From NCBI RefSeq assembly GCF_910592395.1, contig NC_088322.1, positions 5,701,431 to 5,765,430 of the forward strand: a stretch of 64,000 bases of DNA, in the 5' to 3' direction. The notes beneath the pieces are model-generated. The model saw nothing but the letters and a program-made list of their open reading frames with translations, was not told the DNA's origin and did not search any database. A program made the translations under genes and the position numbers. This document shows, in pieces, positions 1 through 11,384 of the stretch (within the stretch, counting starts at the first letter, position 1; every line of letters starts with the position of its first letter). This DNA comes from Lineus longissimus (taxonomy: Eukaryota > Nemertea > Pilidiophora > Heteronemertea > Lineidae).

Positions 1-59
1 ATATTCTATATCTTTTAAACTTTTTATCTATTCATGTCTACTATAATTTCGTGTTCCTA

Positions 60-165
60 GATTTCATCAAAAAAGAATGTGAAGTGACGTGCAGAGATGT
101 GAAACAATGTGCATGAATGTGAATCAAATGTGAAGAGATGTGACGACATGTAAAGTTGTGCTCAA
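60..165. repeat. short ATGTGA-rich degenerate repeat
   Basis: About ten loose copies of an ATGTGA-type word. A complementary TCACAT-rich tract lies at about 1318-1450; the 16-mer AATGTGAAGAGATGTG here occurs there as its reverse complement. The two could be the worn arms of a foldback with a 1.1 kb spacer, but the match is weak. Confidence 0.35.
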
Positions 166-3100
166 GCCCTCTCCAATGTTTACTGTTGTGTTCTGGCTGT
201 AACATTAAGTTGAAATCACAATTTATATGAAATCACTATTTATATTACAATTTATTGTCATAACAATTTTTAAAAGCAGGACTGGAAAAAATTAACGAGT
301 GCGGTCTGGTGACGAGGATCAGACACGAAGGCAGTATTATATTCATCAGATACCACATAATTCCAAAAAATACAACAAAGGGTTGATTAAAAGGCAACGT
401 TTTTACTTTTTTGGCTAAAAATCTCATTGACGTGAATGCATCATTGAAGACGCCACGATGAGAGCCAACAGTGGGGGAAATCCAACTTAATGACGTAACA
501 AACAGTACGAGACAACAATAAATATGACATTAAGTTCATCTGAAATCCGGATATGGCAGATTGACTCCTTGCTCGTGCGGCAATTTTTTCAAACTTTCTC
601 CAACATTAAAACACCCGCTAATTTGAAGCAAAAGCGTTCATTGAGAACACTTTCCATGATTTTGGAGAAGTTTGCGCGTACTTTGGTGGCAAATGTTGAT
701 GTTTTTCATAGCATGTCTGACGGATCAGCGCATTTAGGGTATAATATGGTAAAAGTGCAGGATGCACGGTTTGACTCGGACAAAGTCATCATCCTCTAGG
801 TCTTTCACGTTCCTCATAACTGACTTGTAGTTCCTTTATCGTAATGTCTTGCTTTCGCATCCCTTCCACAACCATTTTTGGGATGAGTTCCTCGCTCGCC
901 CTTTTTTCTCAATTTATTTCAATCCTTCACCGACACCTTTAGCCAACATATCTTCCTTCTGATACTTATCTGTAGAATAGGTATCATTGTAATCATGTTA
1001 AACATGTTGCATTTTCATCCGTTGAGGTATTCAATGAAGTGTTGTCACTTTCATTTTCACTCGGGCTATTCTCAGACATGCTATTGTTTCGTCCTCCTCG
1101 ACACCAAAGCTTGGGACCTCATGCTGTACCTCATGGTGACGTCCAAGACTACAAAAAGAGGAGAGTAATCTTGGCTGCCCTATTCACAACGTACATACAT
1201 ATCCTTACTATTTGAAAGCCAAACCACAAATGACCAAACTAAGAAAGTGTGAACCGTATTTACATTTTAAGAAGACCAATTTAATCAAAAACTTTTACAT
1301 TCTTTTAAATTCTGCACATCACTCCACAAAATATCTTTACATTTCCTTGACACCCGTGCGTGTGTACCGATTCATATCCCAGCACATCTCTTCACATTCG
1401 CGTCATATCCCAACATATCCCAGCATAGCCTATCTGTTCATATTCGATACGTTTGGCACATCTAGCTTCAGTTTTGGGTACGCTATTTAGATGTCCTATT
1501 TGGCCAATTTAGGTCAAATCAGGTTTTAAAAAGTCGTGATATCTAAATATATCTGGTTGCCAGAGAGTTAAGGATGTTTATATTGTCCAATGGAACCAAC
1601 TGCTCCGAAAGCCAACTGAGCAGCTTTTGTTAGAGAAAAGGATATTTAAGATAGCAGAAGTTTCACCATATTCTGACTCCTTTGGTCAAGACTCTATAGC
1701 TTGACGGAATATTCTCTTTCTTTTGCACTTACATTAACCCTCCATTATCAAGAGTGTTATAGAAGAAGAAAAAAACAATGAAACCAAATTGTCATTGACT
1801 GGGGACTTGCGTAACCAAGAACATGACAATGGTATAATAATGTGCGATAAAGTACGACTGGTAGCCCGATACTCGTTCATCGTTAACAATGCAGCTCGAG
1901 CATATTACTCAATATCATGCCTCAGGTCAAAATCCGTAAATGTAGGTAGGAAGTTGACCTGGATTTGCGAGTATCACCACAAAACGTTACGTGCATTTTG
2001 TATGCGTTTTCCTGTACATTTGAAACTTCATATTTTCTTCGATTTCTGTTTTTTCTCCATGCATTCTTTTGACAAGTTTGAGAATGCCCATGGAGCTAAG
2101 CCTGAATTTCATGACTAAATTATTTACATCATTGAACAGAATTTGGGCGAATCAACGGCACCGACACCCGCCCAACATTGACCAACTGTATTCGCAGTTC
2201 GATTTTCTTTGATGCCCAGAGCGGCCTCGGTCAACAATGTTCCTCGGGGTGACATTCGCTATATCGCCCTCCACGACGGGCACCATTTTATATTTATAAT
2301 GTCCTGGAGCAAGTGGCGTCCACAGACAAAAATAGTACATTTGGAACACAATTTTAAAATATCATTTGCCCAATCTCTAGAAAAACTACTGGCGTTGGAT
2401 TCGAGTGTCTCAAAATTCACGTTTCAATAGCGCTCCGAACGTTTCTTTAGACAACTCGTGGTTTGTCAACGGTGAGCCTTGCAGCAATATGAAATGCTTT
2501 GTTACTAAATCCGAATGTCCATATCATATAGCGTTATTATTTGAGAAGACAGTGTGAGCAACTGCCTTGTCATTAAGTTATACGAATGAATACCAAAAAA
2601 GTAAAATCGGTTAACAGGGAATATTAGCTTTTCTATGGGAACTGCTTGAGGGGAAAGATGATGTGAAGGAATCGTTTTTTCAGAAACCTTCTAAATACAT
2701 TTCGAGATCTGAAAAAATAGAAATTTCTATCATGTTGAACATGTGTTCATGGTGTGCCTTCTATTTGTGATGGTAACAGCTGATAGCTATTATTCCAATA
2801 CAAACAAAGATATTCTGATTTCTATAGAAACCAGACTTTAGTTGTTCTTACTCTCAACATGGTTGATAGCTTGCCAACGACAGAATACTGAAAACATAAG
2901 TTGGTCTATTTGACTGATTTACGTTGGTCCAGGACATGTTGTTTGACTGTGTAATTAATCAACTGACAAATTGGCTTGATCAACCTAACTTGAACCGCAT
3001 TATAGCAATTTCCTGGGATTTCTCGGTTATTGATGTGAAGTTCACTTATTATTCACCTACTCAGGTCATTCACAAGTCAAACCGTTTTCAAACAAGGTTC

Positions 3101-3402
3101 GTTTCGTCTAAAGTAATTTCTGCTTTTGAAACATGAAGTCTAAGGTGAAGTTGATTACTCGAACGCAATCAAGTTTCTGTAGGCGTTCGCAATGACACGA
3201 TCACGACGTTAGCGTAAGACAACAAACACTTGTCAATGTTTGCACCTACAGTATTAAACACGTGACATCATTAGACTGGTTTAGCTTATGAACAAAGATT
3301 AATTGATACTTATTCATTTTCTGATAATTAATGATGCGTCTAAATCAAAATAAATTAAAAGGTTTTGTTATGCATGTATGATAAATTTTCGTATCAGATG
3401 AT
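166..3402. other. no gene recognised
   Basis: I see no credible coding exon here; open frames are short and of random composition. Around 295-335 there is a roughly 40 bp word (TCTGG, GACGAGGATCA, ACACGA) that recurs near 14750 and 46050, so it is a fragment of a dispersed repeat. The TCACAT-rich tract at 1318-1450 is the partner of the repeat at 60-165. Confidence 0.5.
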
Positions 3403-3411
3403 TTTTTTTTA

Positions 3412-3652
3412 GGAAGTGACTACTTGGCAAGCCCGGCTTACCAAACAGCGACTTTTTCTTGTCCAGAATGGAGAGCCGAGCTCATTAATAAAGTAAAGTC
3501 TCCAGCTCGCCAAACAGGGTAGATTTTTTACCTGTTTGGCAAACCCGGCTGGCCGAACAGGGTGGCTTTTTAGTGCTGTTTGGCAAGCGGCTCTCCAAAC
3601 AGGACAAAAAAAGATGCCTGTTCGGCGAGCGGCTTGCTAAATAGACCCGGCC
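3412..3652 (+). mobile_element. multi-hairpin MITE, copy 1 (MULE-like, 9-bp target duplication)
   Basis: A 241 bp element, near-identical to those at 53205-53449 and 62792-63034 (the last inverted). Ends are imperfect inverted repeats, GGAAGTGACTACTTGGCAAG against GGCCGGGTCTATTTGGCAAG. The flanks at 3403-3411 and 3653-3661 agree at 7 of 9 bases, fitting a worn 9-bp target duplication. Four hairpins lie inside at 3420-3448, 3532-3560, 3576-3602 and 3618-3644; each has CTGTTTGGC-type arms closing on GCCAAACAG. There is no coding capacity, so the element is non-autonomous. A 9-bp duplication is usual for Mutator-like (MULE) elements. Confidence 0.85.
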
Positions 3653-3911
3653 TAATTTTTAATCGTCACTATGTTCTTCGGCCCTTCCCTCCCAGAAAAT
3701 AGAATTCAGGCCTCGCCCAATACACATTATACACGGCAAGTTCTCTTTAAATAGAACCTGCTCGAACCGAGGCTTAATTTCACATTGTTCTACAGTCTAA
3801 TCAAAGGGTCATCAGAGCAAATCTTGATTAAATTGAGCCCAACGAAACAGCTTTTACAGGATAAATAACTTATGATGAATACAAAATTCTACCCGGTGCC
3901 GATGATTTGGA

Positions 3912-5012
3912 GGTTCATGCCCATTTCGCCTTGTCTTTTTTCGCCTTTTCCCATTTTGCCTTTAAAAAATATACATTTCGCCTTCTCCTATTTCGCCTTT
4001 TCCAATTTTGCCTCTTCCCAATCCGCCTTATTCTATCTCGCCTTTGTCTTTTTTCGCCTTTTCATTTTTCGCCTTATGCTATTTTGCCTCTGTTTTATCT
4101 TGCCTTATCACAAGTTGCCTTATCCATTCTTGCCTTCGTCTCAGTTTGCCATTGTCTTAATCTGCCTTCTCCTATTTCACCTTGTCCTAATTTACCTTTG
4201 TCCTAATTCGCCTTCATCCTATCTCGCCTTTACCCGCCCCGCCTTTGTATTATTTCGGCTTCTTCCCATTTCGCCTTCTTCCTACTTTGCAACAAACTTG
4301 GTGTCTTTACCCATGTTTGTTGAGTCAATCTTTCATATGAAAGTGTCTTCAACAGTGTTGAAGGGCTTCTAGGGTCCATTCGGGGGTACCCGCAACCAAA
4401 ACCCGGTGGACATTGCCAAAATTACAAGTGTAGATAACTTCTCAGCCATTATAGTCATATTACATTACATACCATATTACAAAATACTTTTGTCTCTTTT
4501 ACCCATGTTTTACCCATGTTTGTGGGGCCAATCTTATATATATAAGAGTGTTTCCACGAATTATGTTTTGGTACCCTACCCAAGGCTGTTGCTTAATTAC
4601 CAATATTTTCAAATCTTCATAACTTCTGAACCATCTACATGTAAGCTTACATGTATCTCCAAAACCAACTTTTGGATTGATAAAAGGCGAGGTGAGATAT
4701 GGCGAAACGGGAGAAGGCAAAATGGGAAGAAGGCGAATTGACATAAAGGTCAATCAAGAAAAGGCAAGATGAGATAAGGCAGGATGGAACCAAGGCAGAA
4801 TAGGACAAAGGCGAAATAAGAAAAGGCAAACTAGGATGAGGCAAGATGAGAGGAAGGCGAGTTAGGAAGAAGGCCAATTGGAACAAAGGCGAGATAAGAC
4901 GATGGCGAAATCGTAGAAGGCGAATTGAGAAAAGGCAAGTTAGGAGAAGGCTAAATGGGAGAAGGCAAAATTGGATCAGGCGAATAAGGTTAAGGCGGAA
5001 TGGGCAGATACA
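3912..5012. mobile_element. foldback element with 15-bp repeat arms
   Basis: The left arm (3918-4290) is a degenerate tandem array of about 15-16 bp units of the type CGCCTTCTCCTATTT. The right arm (4680-5005) is the same array in reverse complement (AAGGCGAAATGGGAA). The arms end on TGCCCATTTCGCC and GGCGGAATGGGCA. The spacer holds a direct duplication: the block starting TTTACCCATGTTTGT occurs at about 4307 and 4499. The 8-mer GATTTGGA flanks both sides (3904-3911 and 5013-5020) and may be the target duplication. Foldback elements such as Drosophila FB and sea urchin TU are built this way; by recollection TU arms carry 15-bp repeats. Long frames across the arms are artefacts of the array. 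Confidence 0.7.
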
Positions 5013-5083
5013 GATTTGGATAGCATGTGAAGGATTCATCCTCCGTCACTGATAACCGAGTCGCCAAATTAGCATCAGACCTC

Positions 5084-6171
5084 GGCTTTTGATGAAAGAT
5101 GCCCGGACGCCCGATCACGCCCGACGCCCACGCCCGGCCTCACCAAGTTGGGGTCTGCAGACTATTTACCAAAATGAAATAGATCAAACCCAAAAATGAG
5201 TTGTAATGAAATACTTTCACTTCCTAAAATCGTAAGGTCGCTCAATTATGTTTTAGTCATTAGTAAAGCATGAAGTTTAGATGTTTTTTTCACACGTTTC
5301 TTAAACTTGTTGATGTTTGTGAAACATTTTTTTAATTACATCTCAACTTTGGATTTAATCTGTTACGCGGCCTCTTTCCGCCCCTCATGGTGAATGTTAT
5401 TTTCAATCCACGATTGCAGGTCACCTGATCGTTGATATTTCGTGGGGAATGAAATTGTTAACAACCGCACGTGCGTAGTTCAAATGTCAACAAAAATGCA
5501 CGTGAGTGGTTGCTGGAATTGTTGGGTTTCCCGGTGTTTTGAAAAGGGTTGCTTAAAGAGGGAACTATACGTAGGGGCTAGAGGGTCAAATTGGTGGTCT
5601 TTATTTTACTAACATGTACATTTAGGGGATGGGGACTGTGTTGACCGTGTGTGTGCACACTCATGCATCAGAGAATAACATTGATGGCGGATTGGGGGGC
5701 AATTTTGAGTGCACTGTACATCTTTATGATTATTTGCATGGGGGGTGTGGGGGGGGGGGTCTGTTGGAACGTACTTAAAAAAGAAGGCCCCTTAGTATAT
5801 CCATATCCGTATTTGGTATTGAAATGCGAAGTGTGGACCACGTGCGTTTATTTACATTATGTGACCTGCAATCGTGGATTGAATATGACATTTGCAAAGG
5901 TAAGACCTCGTTCGGGGTCAGAAGTATTTTCGGTGAGTGGTCCCTCCCTTTGGAACCAGCTGCCGGCCCATATCAGGCTGACAGAGAGTATAATTTCATT
6001 CAAGCGGTCACTAAAACGTGGCTGTTTAAGATACATTTTGAGGGATGGGCGCCTTGATCACGTTTACACGGTGGAAAGGCGCCCTATAAAAATCTGTATA
6101 TGTATGCATGTAATCTGCAGACCGGGCGTCGGTGGGCGTCGGGCGTGATCGGGCGTCTGTCATCATAAGCC
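5084..6171. mobile_element. TIR element with ACGCCCG-rich ends
   Basis: Both ends are inverted repeats of about 50 bp built from ACGCCCG-like words: 5084-5138 begins GGCTTTTGATGAAAGATGCC, and 6118-6171 reads as its complement, ending CATCATAAGCC. A second inverted pair lies inside (CAATCCACGATTGCAGGTCAC at about 5404-5424 against 5861-5882). The body contains a non-LTR retrotransposon tail at 5900-6057. Pieces of the body recur at 11930-12060 and 13690-13800. I could not define a target duplication. The element starts about 70 bp after the foldback that ends at 5012. Confidence 0.65.
5900..6057 (+). pseudogene. non-LTR retrotransposon reverse transcriptase C-terminal fragment
   Basis: The plus-strand frame reads RSGSEVFSVSGPSLWNQLP, the conserved end of non-LTR (CR1/L2/RTE-type) reverse transcriptases, where a G-P-x-x-W-N-x-L-P box precedes the last helix. 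A frame change then gives TWLFKIHFEGW, matching the usual final KTHLFKIHFEG. So only the last 50 or so residues survive and they carry a frameshift. There is no catalytic domain. It lies inside the TIR element at 5084-6171, either as an insertion or as captured cargo. Confidence 0.7.
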
Positions 6172-6284
6172 TTTAACCTTTGTAGAATGCAAACAAATCC
6201 ACGAGTCAGAGCGAACGTAACACGATCGAACTCCGGTTTGTATTTGCTAGCTTCGTGCAGCGGCACGGTGGATAATCTCAGTGG

Positions 6285-7160
6285 TTCAGCACATATTTTT
6301 TACAATTTTCGGTAAGTTCCTGTTGTTTATTCCGTTCTGCTTTTTATGCATACATCATCGGTCGTTGTATTTTACATCGGTATGCTCATGTGGATGTAAC
6401 TTCGAGAAACGGAGCAAATATTCACTTGGAAAGGTGAACATTTTATGATGTTCAGAGACATCATTTTATCTCGGGGGCCTCTCGAATTGACGCCATTCTT
6501 TCAGGGATATCTTGTACTGCAATGTCCGCAGAAAAGACTGACGAAGTAGCAAGTAATATGCATTTCGCATTGCGGAGATACAGCCCAAAATATCTTGACT
6601 TCATGTGAGTGTACGGTGTTTAGCGATATTACTGTTTTGTATGTACACTGGTTTGGCAATATAGCATACTGAAAGTGTATAGTTTGTATCGTCCAACGAT
6701 TAAAAAAAATTATCGCATTTCACTAGACAGACAGTCATAATTCTGAATCTAAAATGTAACTTTACTACCAATAGTTGATGGTTTTTGCCTTCGAGGCGCA
6801 GGAATTGCCTTCAATCGTGTCGATTAGCCAAATATCAATTTTACTCTATTTCAGGAGCAATTTTTCTTCACAACTTTTGTGAGAAAACGTCGACGAAAAT
6901 GCTCGGTATCGTCGCGCAGTATCTCATACACCATCCCGGAGAGTGCAGACTTGTAAAGATTCTCGCCAGTACTATCTTTGAGTTGTCTTGTGCTGATTGA
7001 GCGTCCATTTTACACACATGTCGCACACCAGTGCTTTGAACCTTACGAGCTTATTACGAAACGTTGCTCGGAGAACAACTTGTTTAGTGAAAGTTTAAGT
7101 AAAATTCTATCAGTCAAATTGTTGTTTGCTTATACCTTTTTGTTCTGTTTCATATGAACC
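6285..7160 (+). repeat. dispersed repeat carrying a zinc-finger exon, copy A
   Basis: Colinear with the reverse complement of 61625-62525 over almost the whole length. Shared landmarks include AAATATCTTGACTTCATG, a TTTACTCTATTTCAG splice-acceptor-like stretch, a zinc-finger exon, and the closing block GTTGCTCGG-x-GAACAACTTGTTT followed by TTCTATCAGTCAAA. Both boundaries are sharp, so this is a mobile or duplicated unit of about 0.9 kb rather than a chance match. I cannot assign a transposon class; TIRs are not obvious. Confidence 0.75.
6855..6980 (+). pseudogene. decayed C2H2 zinc-finger exon (copy A)
   Basis: The exon follows a good acceptor (TACTCTATTTCAG, ending 6854). The translation reads FLHNFCEKTSTKM, then LIHHPGEC. 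In copy B the same place has C-x2-C-x12-H-x3-H, a canonical C2H2 finger. Here the first cysteine is His and the first zinc-binding histidine is Gln, so the finger should not bind zinc. On the opposite strand just downstream the complement encodes a TGENLYK linker, as in copy B. Confidence 0.6.
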
Positions 7161-7212
7161 TTGATGATTATTGATAGAATATTCATGGAGACGAGAAGAA
7201 CTGGGATCACCA

Positions 7213-7450
7213 TGCCGGTGTAATGTTTTTGAGTGTTTCCCCTCATTGTTTGGGAACGCTCAAAAATAGATTGACAAGTTTTTCTGTGTATCCCCCCTGT
7301 TGAAAAGTCGTGGTCTCTCTAGCTGCCTATTGTTTGGAAACACTGACACATGGGGAACAACCACAGATGTTACACCGGTGTAAAAGGAATGGACGTCCTA
7401 GGAATTCAGGACCCCATACAATAGCTTTGTATTGTCAACGAATGTGTATA
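7213..7450. mobile_element. CCGGTGTAA-ended MITE(s)
   Basis: GCCGGTGTAATG at 7212 and TTACACCGG near 7369 form the ends of one small element. From about 7370 a second element runs right from CACCGGTGTAAAAGGAATGG; its first 80 bp match the reverse complement of the right end of the element at 19162-19360. The two elements share the palindromic junction CACCGGTG. Confidence 0.55.
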
Positions 7451-8158
7451 TTATTGTCCAGTGTAGCTAGGACTACTCTGACTGGAAGCCTGGTTGATTT
7501 TTTAAAAATAGTGACTTTGATGAACAGAAATTTTACAAAGATTATGAAAGTTATTTTGTTTTTAGGACTCTTTATGTTTGGGTCAATTTTGTTAGAACTT
7601 TGACAAACTGATTATTAAGTCTGTGGGATCATGAATATATAAGCAGTTTTTGCAGTGAAATGTCTCATCTTACAAAAATAGAGGATTTGTAAGCACTCTC
7701 ATTGTATTAATCTACAAATTATAGTGTTTCAATATTGGTCGAAGTCTTGCCTAAATTTTGTTGAAACCACTGTCAGATTGATAACTTTGATTGCCTGAAC
7801 AAGAATATATATGCTTTTTTGCCTAGATATAATTCATCTTTGTAGAAAAAATGGTTTCACAAACCCCACTTTCACAAAATAAACCTCGAAAACTAGTGCA
7901 ATGTTACAAACGTTATTCTGAGGACGCTTTGTGTTTAGGCTAATTTTGTTCAAACTTTGACTGACTGATGATTGAGTTTTGGTGAACACGAATATAATGT
8001 GCAATTATAGTAGTGAAATGTCTCATTTTATCAATAAGGAGGATTTGCGAACACTCTCTTTGCAAATGGAGAGCTAGATAAGTAAAGAGGACATTCCCTT
8101 TCAGCCTTTTCAGTAAAATCCACTATTCCAGAACACTTGAAATTCCATTTAAAGCATA
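7451..8158. other. no gene recognised
   Basis: AT-rich. Two related stretches (about 7555-7680 and 7913-8050) share words such as TTTAGGACTCTTTATGTTTG versus ACGCTTTGTGTTTAGG, and GTGAAATGTCTCAT, suggesting an old direct duplication of about 360 bp. Nothing coding is seen. Confidence 0.4.
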
Positions 8159-8159
8159 A

Positions 8160-8645
8160 ATACTGTATATTTTACAAATAATTTTAATTTTGCAGTTCCA
8201 AAATATTGTGCACTATAATTGCAGACCGGAAAAAGTTGTCGTGCAGAATGTTTTCGCGAGTAGGTCAGGCTCGCGAAAATGTTCTGCCGCGAAAATCTCT
8301 TGCTTTTAGCTTGAAATCCACGTCATTGTTGCCATGTTTCTACAGAGGCACGGCATACAGCTTGGCCCAACGAAGGCCTACGTGTATACACCGCGCAATT
8401 AGCCCCCGTTCATAATTGCACCTAACTTAAACAACTTTTACTGAACTATTGCTCAGATTATGCTAAGTGGAAGACATTTTACACTACAGTCCCCACACAT
8501 TAAGAGCTTAGAGTCAAAATACACAGTTTAATTTTTCTTGGAAAAAATTCTTCACTCGCGAAAATAATCTACCGCGAATATATCCATCGTGAGGCATTCG
8601 CAAAAATTTTATTCCGCGGATATTTTCAGTTCTACAGTAACAACT
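8160..8645. repeat. CGCGAAAAT-rich inverted repeat element
   Basis: An imperfect hairpin with arms CAGAATGTTTTCGCGAG and CTCGCGAAAATGTTCTG (about 8245-8287) is followed by further CGCGAAAAT or ATTCGC words near 8555-8610. Flanking TACTGTA and TACAGTA words near 8162 and 8634 may be TIR ends. It looks like an old MITE. Confidence 0.4.
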
Positions 8646-8689
8646 GCGCACAGCAACTGAACACGTTTGAGTGATCAGTCTGCGACTTG

Positions 8690-9570
8690 CGACTTGCTCC
8701 AGGCGGGGGTACGCTAACTGATCGGCAAAACCGCGGCGCTTTTTCAAACGATGAGAACCACGCGAGATCGACAAAAATGCCTTACTTTCATAGCTTTAAA
8801 ATCATTATTCTTCAGTCAATTTCAAAATTTGAAAGAGCTATTTGTGATAGAGATTTATTTGCTGGCGAACTGTCTCATTCCCAAAAGCTACGCTGTACAA
8901 TATTTCATCTTTTATTTCTTTAGTGGGGAGGTAATATTCCCGAGATACACAAACTGAACGGCTAATCCCTCATCGTCGCTATATAGGCAATCTTGATAAA
9001 AAGGACCCACCAAAAGGGCTAAAACGGGGGTCCTTACGGAAAAATCATCAAGGGGACGACGTGTTCGTGCAAATAAAATATTTGTTGATGTGGTGAAATA
9101 GGTTGCCTATGCCCAAAGCATACAGTACTATGAAAGACAATAATTTATGTATAATATTCAAATGTAAATGCTTGTTTAAACTAAGTGTTATAATCGATTA
9201 TACATTTATCATGTATGGAATGCAAAGATAATCACACCTTTTGTTAACCCCAATAGCTACAAAGGGTATTTTTATCATTGTAGATATTGGAGGGTTGCGG
9301 TGCGGGGTTATTAATGTGTCTGACAAACGTGGGTATTAATTCTTATTCTTATTTGAAGCGAGGCTATTATTGCAATATATCGACACCCACGAATTCCTCT
9401 ATGATATCTTGTGTTCGGATTTCTCACTTTAAATTGAGGAATCGGGTTTGAGTTTAAAATTGCCTTGAGTTTGCCCGTTCTGCCTGGCGAGCATTAAAAT
9501 GCTGTGAAATCATTATGACCCCCACAAATTCAAAGCGGCCTCTGAGGATGGATTCTGCCCCCGTCTAGTC
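8690..9570. other. no gene recognised
   Basis: No coding exon or repeat family is recognised here. Confidence 0.4.
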
Positions 9571-9574
9571 ACGT

Positions 9575-9646
9575 AGTTTGACGCGAACCCGATGGTCTCT
9601 GTTTTGAAGGCAGTCGAGGCTTAATTACCACTAGACCAGGACATTC
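9575..9646 (-). mobile_element. tRNA-derived SINE head
   Basis: On the minus strand the sequence shows an A-box-like TGGTCTAGTGGT, and about 40 bases later a B-box-like GGGTTCGCGTC, the internal Pol III promoter layout of a tRNA. The acceptor stem does not pair and the anticodon arm is damaged. It is best read as the head of an old tRNA-derived SINE or a tRNA pseudogene. Confidence 0.5.
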
Positions 9647-9649
9647 TTT

Positions 9650-10435
9650 TGATAAAAACACACGGAGTCTTAACTCAATATCTGTTAATTAGGCTGAAAG
9701 GGTGGATGTCGTCCTGGGTGCCGACAAGTGGTACCCAGGTTCGAGATCGACTGGACAATAAGCACCCTGGGTGCCATTACACTAGACAAACAGCATCCAG
9801 CAAACAGCACCTACTACCGAGGTTGGCCCCACGCTCACGGAGGTCACGTGTCACGATAACCATCATTTTGCAAGATGGCGACCGTCCCTGTTTCCAACCG
9901 CGCTCTAAAAACCTTTCTTTCATCAATTCCGTCTTATTCAAACGGGGTATTTGTCTCTAAGGGGAGAGAGATAAAGAACCTATAGGCCTAAACGCGTTTT
10001 TTTCTGATTATCTGTTCTTTTTATTTCGCGCACTTATTTACCGAACAAAACTTAAAAATCGTTAAAAGCTTTTAGAAGTATAGTTTGCTTAATGAACAAG
10101 AGAAGAAGGAACATATTTAAGTAAAAAGTCGCCTTTAAGGAGATAGAGTCTGTTGTAGTCTGGTACCGCGCAAACGGACAATACTCTTTGTCTAACTCGT
10201 TAACTTAATCACAACATTCCCTAGAAATGTTTATCTTTCCATTTTCTGTTCTAGTTGATGAAAGAAAGCACTTGTTTTAGGCAATATATCGTCAGTTGAC
10301 ACTTTGGTAATACTCTGATAATGCCCTCGTATCTAATATATGAATGCATTACACTTGCTACTCTATGAGATAGAGGGTTGCACCTGAATTTCAGGTAAGG
10401 ATGTTGACAGGGTTACTTTAGATAAAAAATAAGAA
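9650..10435. other. no gene recognised
   Basis: A short hairpin (CCTGGGTGCC with GGTACCCAGG) lies at about 9710-9738. Nothing else is recognised. Confidence 0.35.
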
Positions 10436-10440
10436 TGATA

Positions 10441-10500
10441 TTGAGTTTTTATATAGCGCTTTTCCATGTTTCCCTGTTCAAAGCGCTTTTTGGATACCAA
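10441..10500 (-). repeat. CR1/L2-type SINE/LINE tail fragment
   Basis: On the minus strand this reads AAAGCGCT followed by AAAGCGCTATATAAA, the common 3' tail of L2/CR1-mobilised SINEs and LINEs. The same tail is seen at 63060-63080. Confidence 0.45.
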
Positions 10501-10519
10501 TAATTTTATCACCCCCGTC

Positions 10520-11384
10520 TCCACAGCAATCTGTCGGGGGTTTCAAGGCGCTCACTTAAACTCGACTAGTAGAGGAACCAAGCAGTGGCTACGCCGGGAG
10601 TCGAGGGAAGAAAATAACAGCCTCAAATGCACCACTCAACAATGCTCAAGACAAAATGACCAATTTAACAATTTTTTGGCTAAAAATGCCATATTTGGTA
10701 AATACTTGTGGTTTTAACACGATTTTTAGGTAAGACGGTTTTGACAGGCCTATTTCATGTAAAATGGGGCGCTGATTCCATAATTGGCAGTCTCGTTTGC
10801 ACCATTCAAGAGAAAGTTGCCAATTTGTACCAAATATTTTGATAAATATGACCATATTTGGTCATAACTAGGTTTTTAATCCAGGTTTTAGGTAAGATTG
10901 ATTCGACAAGCCTCTTTTATGCTAATAAGGATGCTGATTCCAAAACGAGGTCTTCGATCAAGTATTCAAATCAAGATCATGACATTATGCAGTTAGAGTC
11001 TTCAGTACACAGCCAGTCAGTCTGTCAGAAAATGGTGAGCACAAAGAGGCACGAATTCCCACACATGGATATGGATGACAGCCTGGCATACTTTAAAGGG
11101 GCAAAATACTGCCAGGCATTAGGCCAGCCCAGAACAGGGTGTTTTTGTCTTGCAGCTGAAGACTCCTGTACCAAGCACCCCAACTCAAGGGCAATATTTG
11201 GATGGACCTTGACCCACAGTCCAGTGTGATTGATCTCCCTAGCCATGAATCTGACCATTAACATAATTTTACTCTACGTGCGAGTAAAACATGAAGAGGG
11301 ATATTGAGCAAAAGCAGCACTATCAACATGTAATGCAGTGCTAGAGACTGACACTCATTTCAGACAGGGACTGTGGTCAGACCT
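10520..11384. other. no gene recognised
   Basis: Two similar AT-rich blocks (about 10660-10750 and 10800-10900) share CCAATTT, AAATA and TTTTTAGGTAAGA words and look like an old direct duplication. Open frames here show no recognisable protein. Confidence 0.35.

Noticed and set aside
3872-5052. Long open frames (up to 166 residues) rich in Phe/Leu/Ser or Arg/Gly across the 15-bp arrays
   Set aside because: They follow the repeat period in several frames and on both strands; they are a by-product of the array.
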